From JANXYW01 sp031400455 (GTDB lineage Bacteria; Chloroflexota; Dehalococcoidia; DSTF01; JACRBR01): a DNA stretch of 64,000 bases. Every line of letters begins with the position of its first letter. The stretch's first letter is position 1. The position numbers were made by a program, and so were the translations under genes. The stretch covers positions 112,685 to 176,684 of the forward strand of contig JANNPX010000033.1 of NCBI GenBank assembly GCA_031400455.1, written 5' to 3'. Of this stretch, positions 48,579 to 57,406 are shown piece by piece. The notes beneath the pieces were generated by a model. The model was not told the DNA's origin, did not search any database, and was given only the letters and a program-made list of their open reading frames with translations.

Positions 48579-50083
48579 GCCGACGCCTCGCGTTCGGCTT
48601 CGCGCGCCTGCTCGCGGTCGGCGATGGCTGCGGCGTAGAGGTCGCGGTACTTGCCGGCGGCACGGCTCCACGACCAGTCCTGCCGCATGCCGCGCTGCTG
48701 CATCGCGCGCCACGCCGCCTGATCGTCGAACGCCGTGAGTGCACGCTTCGCTGCGGCTTCGAGTTCGTCCGCCGTCGCGGCTTCGAACACGAACCCCGTG
48801 CCGGAACTGAGTGAGGCGTCGGCGTCCTGCACCGTGTCTGCGAGGCCTCCGGTGCGGCGGACGAGCGGCACCGCGCCGTATCGCAACGAGATGAGCTGAC
48901 CGAGGCCGCACGGCTCGTACCGCGACGGCATCAGGAAGACGTCGCAGCCGGCGTAGATCTGCTGGCCGAGCTTCGGGTTGAAATCGAACCAATTCTTCAC
49001 TTTGCCCGGGTACTTCGCTTCGAGCGCGGCGAGCGTGTCATGCACGGAGGCGTCACCCGTGCCGAGCACCACGAGCTGTGCGTTGTGTTCCGCGAGCAGC
49101 TTGTCGAACGCGGTCGCAACGAGATCGATGCCCTTCTGCGCGAAGAGGCGCGTGACCGTTGCGAAGAGAGGCGCGCGTCCACCGGCGGGCAGACCTGCCA
49201 GCTCTTGCAGCGCGCGCTTGTTGGCGATGCGTTCGTCAACCGTGTCCGCGTTGAAGTGCTGCCCGATCGCCGGATCCGTCTCGGGGTTGAACTCATCGTA
49301 GTCGATGCCGTTGACGATGCCCGAGACGACGCTCGCGCGTGCGCGCAGCAGTCCGTCGAGGCCCGCGCCGTACTCGGCTGTCATGATCTCTTTCGCGTAC
49401 GTGTCGCTCACCGTGTTCACGCGGTCGGCGTGCATGATGCCCTGAGCCATGCCGCTGTAGGCGACGGTGCCGGGCAGTCCTGCCGGCGGCGTGAGGTCGG
49501 CGGCCGTGATGCCGTGCGTCTGTGCGAACGTCGCGTCGAAATCTCCCTGGAGCGCGAGGTTGTGGATCGTGTAGACGCGGCCTGCACCGGACCACGGATG
49601 CGCATCGTCGGCGGACGCAAGACGCGTGAGCAGCAGCGCGGAGTGCCAGTCCTGCGCATGCACGGCATCCGGCCGGAATCCGAGGTGGGGCGCGCAGGCG
49701 AGGAGCGCATCGCAGAAGAACAGGAAGCGCTCCTTGTCGTCATCGGAGCCGTAGACATTTGGACGCACGAAATAGCGCGCATTCTCCAGCAGGTACACCG
49801 GTACGCCGCGCACGTCGGCCTGCCAGACGTCCACGCGCTCATCGCCCCCGGGCCACGGCACCTTCACGCCGGCGAGCAGATGCGTGAGGTTGAGCGCGAC
49901 GCGCTCAATGGCGCCGTGCATCGGCATGGCGACGCGCACATCGTCGCCGTTCGCGCGCAGCGCGCGGGGCAGCGAGCCCGTGACATCGCCGAGCCCGCCG
50001 ACTTTCGCGAGCGGGCTCATCTCTACGGCGGCAAAAAGTACGTTCAATGGGGATCCTCTTCGGGTGTGGCGCGGTTCCTGCAT
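48575..50083 (-). CDS. glgA: Glycogen synthase
   Basis: A GT5 glycogen synthase that extends alpha-1,4-glucan from ADP-glucose. N-terminal LFAAVEMSPLAKVGGLGDV (KxGG donor loop) and C-terminal PSRYEPCGLGQLISLRYG with the catalytic Glu are clear. ATG 50083 gives 502 residues; TTG 50047, with GAGGAT 5 nt upstream, would give 490 and fits the family N-terminus better. Divergent from ruvB and overlapping the ROK kinase gene by 4 nt. Confidence 0.93.
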   Translation of the reverse strand: MQEPRHTRRGSPLNVLFAAVEMSPLAKVGGLGDVTGSLPRALRANGDDVRVAMPMHGAIERVALNLTHLLAGVKVPWPGGDERVDVWQADVRGVPVYLLENARYFVRPNVYGSDDDKERFLFFCDALLACAPHLGFRPDAVHAQDWHSALLLTRLASADDAHPWSGAGRVYTIHNLALQGDFDATFAQTHGITAADLTPPAGLPGTVAYSGMAQGIMHADRVNTVSDTYAKEIMTAEYGAGLDGLLRARASVVSGIVNGIDYDEFNPETDPAIGQHFNADTVDERIANKRALQELAGLPAGGRAPLFATVTRLFAQKGIDLVATAFDKLLAEHNAQLVVLGTGDASVHDTLAALEAKYPGKVKNWFDFNPKLGQQIYAGCDVFLMPSRYEPCGLGQLISLRYGAVPLVRRTGGLADTVQDADASLSSGTGFVFEAATADELEAAAKRALTAFDDQAAWRAMQQRGMRQDWSWSRAAGKYRDLYAAAIADREQAREAEREASA

Positions 50084-50124
50084 GTGTAACGGATCGATGT
50101 TGGGTCGGCAACAGGGCCGGTATC

Positions 50125-51177
50125 ATGTCGCCGATGCCCAGCGATACTCCCGAACGCGTGGTGACCGGCGAGCCGCAGGATGGCGACCTGCAGGCGGATA
50201 CGTCGCTGCGCCCGAAACGGCTGGCGGAGTACATCAACCAGGAGAAGGTCAAAGACAACATCAGCATCAGCATCGAGGCGGCGCGCCAGCGGGGCGAGCC
50301 ACTCGATCATGTGCTGCTCTACGGGCCGCCGGGTCTCGGCAAGACGACGCTGGCGTACATCATCGCCGCCGAGATGCAGGTGAGCATCAGGGTGACGTCC
50401 GGTCCGGCGATCGAGCGCATCGGCGACCTCGCGGCGATCCTGACGAGCCTGCAGACGGGCGACATGCTGTTCATCGACGAGATCCACCGCCTGTCGCGGA
50501 TCGTCGAGGAGTTTCTGTACCCGGCGCTGGAAGACGGCGCCATCGACTGGGTGACGGGCAAGGGCCCCGGCGCGCGGTCCATACGGCTGGCGATCAAGCC
50601 GTTCACGCTGATCGGCGCAACGACGCGGTACGCGATGATGTCGCCACCGCTCCGCGATCGCTTCGGGCACGTGTACCGGCTGGATTTCCATGACGTCGAT
50701 GCGCTGTCGCAGGTGATCCGGCGCTCCGCCTCGATCATCGGCGTCGAGATCGATGACGCCGGCACGCTGGCGATCGCGCAGCGGGCGCGGGGCACGCCGC
50801 GCGTGGCGAACCGGCTGCTGCGGCGCGTGCGGGACTACGCGCAGGTGAAGGCCGACGGCGCGATCACGGACGCGATCGCGGCGGAAGCGCTGGCGCGTCT
50901 GGAGATCGATAGGCTCGGACTTGATAACGTCGATGCGCGCGTGCTGCGGGCGATCATCGAAAAATTCGACGGCGGCCCCGTGGGGCTCGAAACGATCGCC
51001 GCATCGATCTCCGAGGACGCGGACACCATCATGGACGTGTACGAGCCCTACCTGATGCAACTCGGCTTTCTACAGCGGACCCCACGAGGCCGTACCGCGA
51101 CGCGGCTGGCGTACGAGCACCTCGGCCTGCCGCCAAAGGCAGCCGCGCCGTCGGCGCAGAAGTCGCTGTTCGATTGA
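50125..51177 (+). CDS. ruvB: Holliday junction ATP-dependent helicase RuvB
   Basis: A 350-residue branch-migration motor. Walker A GPPGLGKTTLA, Walker B FIDEIHRL, the beta-hairpin region (AIKPFTLIGATTRYAMM), arginine finger region ATTR and sensor 2 RGTPRVANRLLRR are all present, and the C-terminal winged helix ends QRTPRGRTAT. ruvA and ruvC are not in the window. Starts at ATG 50125 or 50134. Same strand as pyrE, 22 nt upstream. Confidence 0.97.
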   Translation: MSPMPSDTPERVVTGEPQDGDLQADTSLRPKRLAEYINQEKVKDNISISIEAARQRGEPLDHVLLYGPPGLGKTTLAYIIAAEMQVSIRVTSGPAIERIGDLAAILTSLQTGDMLFIDEIHRLSRIVEEFLYPALEDGAIDWVTGKGPGARSIRLAIKPFTLIGATTRYAMMSPPLRDRFGHVYRLDFHDVDALSQVIRRSASIIGVEIDDAGTLAIAQRARGTPRVANRLLRRVRDYAQVKADGAITDAIAAEALARLEIDRLGLDNVDARVLRAIIEKFDGGPVGLETIAASISEDADTIMDVYEPYLMQLGFLQRTPRGRTATRLAYEHLGLPPKAAAPSAQKSLFD

Positions 51178-51199
51178 TCACGCAAGGAGTTCTAGCTCG

Positions 51200-51805
51200 A
51201 TGACCGTAGCTTCCGCCGACATCGACACGCTGAAAACCGCCATCGAGCGGCACTGCATCACACGGCACGCAACGCCGGTTCGCCTGAACTCGGGCGGGTA
51301 CAGCAACTACTACCTTGACCTCAAGGGCGTGACGCTGCATCCGCGCTACGCGAAGATCATCGGCGAGATGATGCTGCCCGCAATAGTGGCGTCCGGCGCC
51401 GAAGCGGTCGGTGGGCTGGCTGCGGGATGCATTCCGATCGCGGACGCCGTGGCGCGCGCGGCGCTGGACACGGGCGTGCTGCTGCCGACGTTCTTCGGCC
51501 GCGCGGAGGCGAAGGACCACGGCCCGGATGCGCTCGCGAGCATGCGAGCGGCAGCTACAGAGGACGGGTCGCCGTTGATCCGGGCAGGCCGCCGCGTGGC
51601 CATCGTCGAAGACGCCGTGACGCAGGGCGGCGCCGCGATGCAGGCGACGAATGCGGCACGGACAGCCGGCTGCGATGTCGTGCTGGTGATGACGGTCGTC
51701 GAACGGCACGAGGGCGGCGGTGCGCGTTTCCGCGAGATTGGCGTGCCGTTCCAACGGCTGTTCTACACGCTGGAGGATGGCTCGTTGCACTTGGACGCGG
51801 ACTAG
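51200..51805 (+). CDS. pyrE: Orotate phosphoribosyltransferase
   Basis: A 201-residue enzyme that makes orotidine-5-phosphate for pyrimidine synthesis. The PRPP motif is VAIVEDAVTQGGAAM, with FFGRAEAKDHG (catalytic Lys loop) before it. LNSGGYSNYYLDLKGVTLHP matches the family's N-terminal substrate hood. AAGGAG precedes ATG 51200. 40 nt before the MetE-like gene. Confidence 0.92.
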   Translation: MTVASADIDTLKTAIERHCITRHATPVRLNSGGYSNYYLDLKGVTLHPRYAKIIGEMMLPAIVASGAEAVGGLAAGCIPIADAVARAALDTGVLLPTFFGRAEAKDHGPDALASMRAAATEDGSPLIRAGRRVAIVEDAVTQGGAAMQATNAARTAGCDVVLVMTVVERHEGGGARFREIGVPFQRLFYTLEDGSLHLDAD

Positions 51806-51845
51806 CGGGTCGTGACGCGGACTTCCGCGCGGTACGCTTCCGTCC

Positions 51846-53012
51846 ATGCACCGTAGCACCGAACGAATCCTCACAACCCACGCCGGCAGCCTGCCGCGCA
51901 CAGCTGATCTCGTGAAGATGATGATCGCGCTGAGCACGCACCAGGCGATCGATGCGGTCGCGTTCGAGCGTGAGGTGGCGTCGAGCGCGCAGCGGTGCGT
52001 GGCGCAGCAGATCGCCTGCGGCATCGATGTCGTCAACGACGGTGAGCAGTCCCGCGAGAGCTTCTTCACGTACGTGCAGCACCGGCTCAGTGGCTTCGGC
52101 GGCGAGAGCGACCGGCCCGTGCCGCGCGACATCACGCAGTTCCCGACGTTCCTTCGCCTCAAGATTCCCGACTTCTCGCGCGAGAACGTCAGCCTCATGC
52201 ACGCGCCGAAAGCGATCGGCGACGTGCGGCACGTCAATCGCGGCCCGATCGAGCGCGAGTGCGCGGCGTTGCGGTCGATGCTCGATGCGCGGCCGCCCGG
52301 TGCCGTCACCGAAGCGTTCATGACTGCGGCGTCTCCTGGCATCGTCGCCGCGGCGATGCTGAACGAGCACTACGCCAGCGATGACGAGTACGTGCTGGCG
52401 GTGGCAGACGCGATGCGGCCGGAGTACGAGTACATCGTCTCGCAACGATTCGTGCTGCAAGTCGATTGCCCGGATCTGGCGATGGAGCGGCACACGTCGT
52501 ACGCGAACCGCCCGCTCGCGGAGTTCCAGCGGTACGTGGAGCGCAACGTCGCCGCGCTCAATCGCGCGCTCGAAGGACTCCCGCGCGATCGGGTGCGCGT
52601 GCATGTGTGTTGGGGCAACTACGAGGCGCCGCATGACCACGACGTGCCGATGGAGGAGATCCTGCCACTGCTGTACGCGGCGCATGGTGGCGCGATCGTC
52701 CTGCCGTTTGCGAACGCTCGGCACGCCCACGAGTGGCGCTGCCTCGAACGCTTGCCGCTGCCCGATGACTGGCTCGTGGTGGCGGGTGTAATCGATACGA
52801 CGACGAACTACGTGGAACATCCGGAGTTGGTAGCGGACCGCATCGAGCAGGTTGCGCGTGCGGTCGGCGATCCGTCGCGCGTGCTCGCCGGCACGGACTG
52901 CGGCTTCGATACGTCGGCCGGGTTGGGCGAGGTGGCGGAAGAAGTCGTGTGGGAGAAGCTGCGGTCGCTCAGCGCGGGCGCGGCCATCGCGAGCGAGCGG
53001 TTGTTTAGGTGA
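51846..53012 (+). CDS. MetE C-terminal-like (cobalamin-independent methionine synthase II family) protein
   Basis: A 388-residue barrel similar to the C-terminal half of MetE: it begins ILTTHAGSLPRT (the H-x-GS-x-PR signature) and holds the thiol- and zinc-binding residues in VHVCWGNY, EWRCLERL and GTDCGF. Stand-alone members include methyl- or coenzyme-M-type alkyltransferases acting on small thiols, not only homocysteine, so the methyl donor and acceptor remain open. Lies behind pyrE on the same strand. Confidence 0.85.
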   Translation: MHRSTERILTTHAGSLPRTADLVKMMIALSTHQAIDAVAFEREVASSAQRCVAQQIACGIDVVNDGEQSRESFFTYVQHRLSGFGGESDRPVPRDITQFPTFLRLKIPDFSRENVSLMHAPKAIGDVRHVNRGPIERECAALRSMLDARPPGAVTEAFMTAASPGIVAAAMLNEHYASDDEYVLAVADAMRPEYEYIVSQRFVLQVDCPDLAMERHTSYANRPLAEFQRYVERNVAALNRALEGLPRDRVRVHVCWGNYEAPHDHDVPMEEILPLLYAAHGGAIVLPFANARHAHEWRCLERLPLPDDWLVVAGVIDTTTNYVEHPELVADRIEQVARAVGDPSRVLAGTDCGFDTSAGLGEVAEEVVWEKLRSLSAGAAIASERLFR

Positions 53013-53072
53013 TCGGACGGTTCGGCTTCACGCGGTGCTGCCGCGCGCATCTATTCGCAACGGGGGATCAAC

Positions 53073-53546
53073 ATGAACGAACGCAAGACCGAACTGCTCG
53101 CTGTACTCGAGAGCGCAGATCGAGAGACGCGCGAACTCCTGGAGTCGCTCACGGATGAGGATCTGACGAAACAGAGCGGTGAATCGAACTGGACGGTGGG
53201 TCAGCTCGCGGGACATATCGCCCAGGTGCCATGGGCGATCTACGTGACGCGCCGCCTGGCCGCGGGCAAGAACGCAACCTCGCCCGCCCCGTTCGGGTTC
53301 CTCCTCCATCTCGGCAACTGGTGGAACGTGCGCCGCTTCAAGACGACGTCTTGCTCCGAACTCTTGCAGACCTGGTCGACCGGCATCGAGAAGTACCGGG
53401 CGCACGTCGACTCGATTCCGGAGAGCACGCTCGACAACGGCGGTGAGGTGAGCGGCCGGGGCCGAATGACCGTGTACGAGTTCGTGAAGACGGCGCCAGC
53501 GCACACGCGCGAGCACGCCGAGACGATTCGGCGGGCAGTGCGATGA
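53073..53546 (+). CDS. DinB/DUF664-family metalloenzyme-like protein
   Basis: A 157-residue four-helix bundle with the DinB metal His pattern: GESNWTVGQLAGHIAQVPW for the first His and APAHTREHAETI for the C-terminal pair. DinB-like proteins include thiol-dependent (mycothiol or bacillithiol) transferases; the co-substrate cannot be told here. GGGGGA precedes ATG 53073. A second, unrelated-looking DinB-like gene lies at 62125. Confidence 0.85.
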   Translation: MNERKTELLAVLESADRETRELLESLTDEDLTKQSGESNWTVGQLAGHIAQVPWAIYVTRRLAAGKNATSPAPFGFLLHLGNWWNVRRFKTTSCSELLQTWSTGIEKYRAHVDSIPESTLDNGGEVSGRGRMTVYEFVKTAPAHTREHAETIRRAVR

Positions 53547-53592
53547 AGATGCCCGCTCGCGAAAGCCTCCACCGCGAAGACAGGAGTCGTTT

Positions 53593-54369
53593 GTGAACAG
53601 AGATACCGTGCTGGCCGAACATCGCGATGGCGTCGCGCTGATCACGATGAACCGGCCCGAGAAGCGCAACGCGTTCAACGATCAGCAGTACGACGATCTC
53701 CGGGCTGCGCTCACCGACGCGCAGCACGATGACGCGATCAAGGCCGCGGTGCTCACCGGCGCGCCGGGAGCGTTCTCGGGCGGCCAGGACCTCGGTGAAA
53801 TGGTGGGCCAGCGCACGCACGACGACGGTCAACTGCACGGCTTTCCTCCGTTCGTCGATTGTCTCAGCGCGTTCGACAAGCCGCTGCTCGCGGCTGTCAA
53901 CGGCGTCGGCGTCGGCATTGGGCTGACGATGCTGCTGCACTGCGACATCGTGTACATCGCCCGCTCGGCGCGGCTGCGCGCACCCTTCGTGTCGCTCGGT
54001 CTCGTGCCCGAAGCGGCGAGCAGCTATCTGCTGCAGGCGATCATCGGGCCGCAGATTGCGGCCGACGTCCTGTACACGAACGCCTGGATCGATGCCGGCC
54101 GCGCGGTCGAGCTGAAGCTCGCGGCTGCGGCCTTCGACGACGCGGAATTGTTGCCGGCGGCGATGCGCAAAGCGGCGGAGATCGCGCAGCAGCCGCTCGC
54201 GTCGCTGCGCCGCACGAAGCAGACGCTGCTCGCCGTGCGTGCTGACGCCGTGGCGGCCGCGCGTCGGCGCGAGGACGCAGCCATGGCTGCGGCCATCGGT
54301 GGCCCGGCCAACATCGAAGCGATCCGCGCATTTCGAGAGAAGCGCGCTCCGGATTTCACAGGCATGTAG
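53593..54369 (+). CDS. Enoyl-CoA hydratase/isomerase-like crotonase
   Basis: A 258-residue crotonase from GTG 53593. The first oxyanion motif GAFSGGQDL is clear. The Gly-rich segment reads GVGVGIGLTMLLHCDIV, with no Glu where hydratases have one, while Glu is present in SLGLVPEAASSYL; this fits isomerase-type (ECI/PECI) crotonases. It may isomerise enoyl-CoA double bonds. It lies between DinB and the GH1 gene on the same strand. Confidence 0.85.
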   Translation: MNRDTVLAEHRDGVALITMNRPEKRNAFNDQQYDDLRAALTDAQHDDAIKAAVLTGAPGAFSGGQDLGEMVGQRTHDDGQLHGFPPFVDCLSAFDKPLLAAVNGVGVGIGLTMLLHCDIVYIARSARLRAPFVSLGLVPEAASSYLLQAIIGPQIAADVLYTNAWIDAGRAVELKLAAAAFDDAELLPAAMRKAAEIAQQPLASLRRTKQTLLAVRADAVAAARRREDAAMAAAIGGPANIEAIRAFREKRAPDFTGM

Positions 54370-54400
54370 GGCGGCGCAACCACTTTCCCAGGCGGCGATC

Positions 54401-54421
54401 CTACGTGGTTCGTGGATCGTT
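54401..54421. repeat. Period-7 degenerate array, copy g
   Basis: Units ctacgtg, gttcgtg, gatcgtt, 32 nt after the crotonase stop. Confidence 0.4.
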
Positions 54422-54507
54422 CCTCACTTGCCCCGTACACTCAGGCTCCAACACCAGATCTGTATGGGCGGCGCTGTGTGGCCGCCCGCGTCTCGGAGCA
54501 ACACATC

Positions 54508-55869
54508 ATGAAGAACGTGACCTTCCCCGCAGGCTTTTCGTGGGGCACCGCCACCGCTTCGTACCAGGTCGAGGGTGCGTGGCAGGAAGACGGGAAGGGC
54601 GAGTCGATCTGGGATCGGTTCAGCCACACCGATGGCAAGATCCAAACCGGTGAGACCGGCGACGTCGCCTGCGACCAGTACCACCTGTACAAGGAAGACG
54701 TCGCCACTATGAAGGAGCTGGGGATGCGGGGCTATCGCTTCAGCATCGCCTGGCCGCGCATCTTCCCGGACGCATCGGGCACGGTGAACCAGAAGGGGCT
54801 CGACTACTACAGCCGTCTCGTCAATGAGTTGCTTGCGAACGGCATCACGCCGTTTCCGACGCTGTACCACTGGGACCTGCCGCAGTGGCTGCAGGATGAC
54901 GGTGGCTGGTCGAATCGCGATATCGTCCCCCACTTCGCGAAGTACGCTGAAGTCTGCGTGAACGCGCTCGGCGATCGCGTGAAGAACTGGATGATCTTCA
55001 ACGAACCCTCGATCTTCACGACGATCGGCATGCTGTTCGGCGTGCACGCGCCCGGCATCCGCGACTCGCAGTACATGCTGAAGGCGTCGCACGTGGTGAA
55101 CCTCGCGCAGACCGCCGCGCTGCGGGCGATGCGCGCGACCGGTAAGAGCGGCCTCTCGATCGGCACAGCGTTCAACATGTCGCCGATGTATCCCGCCACC
55201 GACAGCGCCGAAGACAAGGCAGCCGCCGAGCGGCGCCATGCGTTCAGCAACGTCTGGTTCCTCGACCCGCTGGTGAAGGGCACGTACCCGCTCGCCTACA
55301 TCGAGCAGGAGAAGACCCTCGCGCGCATGGACATCCGCCCCGGCGACATGGAGTTGATCAAGGACGAGCTCGACTTCATCGGCATCAACCTCTACACGCG
55401 CACAATCGTCCACGCCGACGAACGCGACCGGAACCTCGGCTCCGGTCAGACGCAGGGCGATGGCCCGCGCACCGCCTTCGGCTGGGAATCGTGGCCGGCG
55501 GCGCTGTACCAGATGATCAAGCGCGTCGACAAAGACTACGGGCACCCGCCGATCTACGTCACCGAAAACGGCTGCTCGTACCCGACCGCGCCCGGCGCGG
55601 ACGGCCGCGTGCACGACGACGAGCGCATCGAGTTCTACGACGGCTACATCGGCCAGGTCGGCCGCGCGATCGACGAGGGCTGCGATGTGCGCGGCTACTA
55701 CGCGTGGACGCTGCTCGACAACTTCGAGTGGGCCGCCGGCACGAGCCAGCGCTTCGGCCTGGTGTACACCGACTTCGACACGCAGAAGCGCACCATCAAG
55801 GACAGCGGCTACTGGTTCCGCGACCTCATCTCGAAGAACGCGATCGCGTACGACGAAACGCTGGCCTGA
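54508..55869 (+). CDS. GH1 family beta-glucosidase
   Basis: A 453-residue GH1 enzyme. FPAGFSWGTATASYQVEG is the family N-terminus; TLYHWDLPQWL, NEPSIF (acid/base Glu) and YVTENG (nucleophile Glu) are present, and DNFEWAAGTSQRFGLV ends the barrel. It hydrolyses beta-glucosides such as cellobiose in the cytoplasm. ATG 54508 is chosen; the frame upstream does not match the family. A phosphate-binding loop specific for 6-phospho substrates is not evident. Confidence 0.93.
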   Translation: MKNVTFPAGFSWGTATASYQVEGAWQEDGKGESIWDRFSHTDGKIQTGETGDVACDQYHLYKEDVATMKELGMRGYRFSIAWPRIFPDASGTVNQKGLDYYSRLVNELLANGITPFPTLYHWDLPQWLQDDGGWSNRDIVPHFAKYAEVCVNALGDRVKNWMIFNEPSIFTTIGMLFGVHAPGIRDSQYMLKASHVVNLAQTAALRAMRATGKSGLSIGTAFNMSPMYPATDSAEDKAAAERRHAFSNVWFLDPLVKGTYPLAYIEQEKTLARMDIRPGDMELIKDELDFIGINLYTRTIVHADERDRNLGSGQTQGDGPRTAFGWESWPAALYQMIKRVDKDYGHPPIYVTENGCSYPTAPGADGRVHDDERIEFYDGYIGQVGRAIDEGCDVRGYYAWTLLDNFEWAAGTSQRFGLVYTDFDTQKRTIKDSGYWFRDLISKNAIAYDETLA

Positions 55870-55907
55870 CAGGCGGCTGAAGCGGCATATTTTGAAGGGA
55901 AGTGACG

Positions 55908-57047
55908 ATGCCGGATGACGACTCGGTCAGTCAGGGCTATCTGCTCCTCGCCGATATCTCCGGCTATACAGCGTTTCTCACAGGCACCGAGCTCGAACAC
56001 GCACATGCCATCATCCGCGAACTGACCAAGCTCATCCGCGAGCGGCTCGCGCCGCCGATGCGATTCGTGAAGCTCGAAGGGGACGCGGTGTTCTGCTATG
56101 CCGATGCCGCGACGTTCGCTGACGGCGAGCGTTTCGTGGAGTTGATCGAGGTCTGCTACGTCAACTTCGCCAACCGGTTGCTGGATATGACTCGCGAAAC
56201 GACCTGCCGCTGCGATGCATGCAGGGCCATCCCGACCCTCGGTCTCAAGTTTGTCACGCACTTCGGCAGTTTCATGGTCGAGCGCGACGACGGACGCGAG
56301 GATCTCGCCGGGCCGGATGTCATCCTCGTCCACCGGCTGCTGAAGAACAGCATCAGCGATGCCGATGGGCCTCAGGCATACGCGTTCTTCACCAGCGTTT
56401 GCATGGAGCGGATGCCGTCGTGGTTCACGCTGCCTGAGCATAGCGAGATCTACGAGTCATTCGGCGAGACAACGGGCGGCGTGCATAACCTCAAGCCGGT
56501 GCTCGCGCAGATGCGCGAGACGACACGCGAGTATCTCGATTCGGCCGATGCTGACTTCGAATGGTCCGCGGAGTTCCCGTTCCCGCCAGCCGTTGTGTGG
56601 CAGTACTGGGTGGATCCGGACAAGCGGATGCGCTGGCAGGGTGCCTACCAGACCGCCGTCGAGAAGCACCCGAACGAGCTGGGCCGGACGGGGTTGGGGT
56701 CGACGAGCCACTGCGCACACTCGGACGGCAAGGAGGTGACGCGGCGCTACATCGATTGGAGACCATTCGAATATTTCACCGTGCGTTACGCGGCGCCCGA
56801 GCACCGGCCTGATCAACCGTTCGTCGTGCCAGGCATGACGGAAACGACCACGTTGGCACCGACCGCTGTCGGTGGAACCCTCCTCCACCAGCGAAGCCGC
56901 GTCGACGACCGGAGTCCGGAGACGATGGACCCGTATCGCGAGAAATTGTTGCTGTTGCAGCGTGCGACCGCTCCAGCGGCGATAGCGGCGCTGCTCGCGG
57001 CCCTGGAGGAGGATGCTGCCGGCGCAAAGCCTGCGGACACCGCCTGA
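55908..57047 (+). CDS. DUF2652 cyclase-like domain fused to an SRPBCC domain
   Basis: A 379-residue fusion. Residues 8-175 resemble a class III nucleotidyl cyclase: LLADISGYTAFL with D16 and VKLEGDAVF with D59 occupy the two metal-Asp positions, and PDVILVHRLLKNS is the DUF2652 signature. A CRCDAC cluster (C100, C102, C105) may bind zinc. From about residue 210 follows an SRPBCC-type domain (FPFPPAVVWQYWVDPDKRMRW) of the kind that binds lipophilic ligands. A ligand-controlled cyclase is plausible but unproven. GAAGGGAAG precedes ATG 55908. Confidence 0.75.
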   Translation: MPDDDSVSQGYLLLADISGYTAFLTGTELEHAHAIIRELTKLIRERLAPPMRFVKLEGDAVFCYADAATFADGERFVELIEVCYVNFANRLLDMTRETTCRCDACRAIPTLGLKFVTHFGSFMVERDDGREDLAGPDVILVHRLLKNSISDADGPQAYAFFTSVCMERMPSWFTLPEHSEIYESFGETTGGVHNLKPVLAQMRETTREYLDSADADFEWSAEFPFPPAVVWQYWVDPDKRMRWQGAYQTAVEKHPNELGRTGLGSTSHCAHSDGKEVTRRYIDWRPFEYFTVRYAAPEHRPDQPFVVPGMTETTTLAPTAVGGTLLHQRSRVDDRSPETMDPYREKLLLLQRATAPAAIAALLAALEEDAAGAKPADTA

Positions 57048-57150
57048 TTCAGCGCCTTCCCGGCACCACCGAAGGCGACGCGATCTCTAGGCTGTTCCCC
57101 TTCGCGCTCGCCCGACGACCAACTCCGAAAGACGCACCGCCCTCCCGATC

Positions 57151-57205
57151 GCTCCCCTCTCCACGTCGTGGAGAGGGGTGGCCGAAGGCCGGGGTGAGGT
57201 GCTCG
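57151..57205. repeat. Dispersed hairpin repeat, family B, copy 2
   Basis: Perfect 11-bp stem (57154-57164 with 57168-57178, loop GTC), then tggccgaaggcc and ggtgaggtgctcg. Matches 5015-5071 except for a compensated stem pair, the loop and small tail differences. Confidence 0.85.
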
Positions 57206-57218
57206 CGCGCCTCCCGCC

Positions 57219-57253
57219 CTCCAATCTCTAACCTCCAACATCGAACCTCCAGA
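57219..57253. repeat. Period-7 degenerate array, copy h
   Basis: Units ctccaat, ctctaac, ctccaac, atcgaac, ctccaga. In complement the units read g(t/a)tngag, so this array is inverted relative to copies c and f. Confidence 0.6.
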
Positions 57254-57406
57254 CTCCCCCTACACCTAAACCCGTACTCCCTTACGGCCGATACCTACGT
57301 GCACACCCGTGCAACGCGGGCGATGGATCGCTGCGCGCGATAGCCCTCGCCCGGGCCGGATGCCCCATGCGCCACGCGGCGCGCGACGGGAACCGAGGTG
57401 GTTGCC

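Larger units (their letters stand above)
57048..57406. other. Intergenic region, 359 bp, with two repeats and a hairpin
   Basis: Holds a stem cgccttc/gaaggcg (57053-57077, possible terminator of the preceding gene), the family B repeat (57151-57205) and the period-7 array (57219-57253). The rest, up to the lipoprotein gene, shows no credible gene. Confidence 0.6.
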
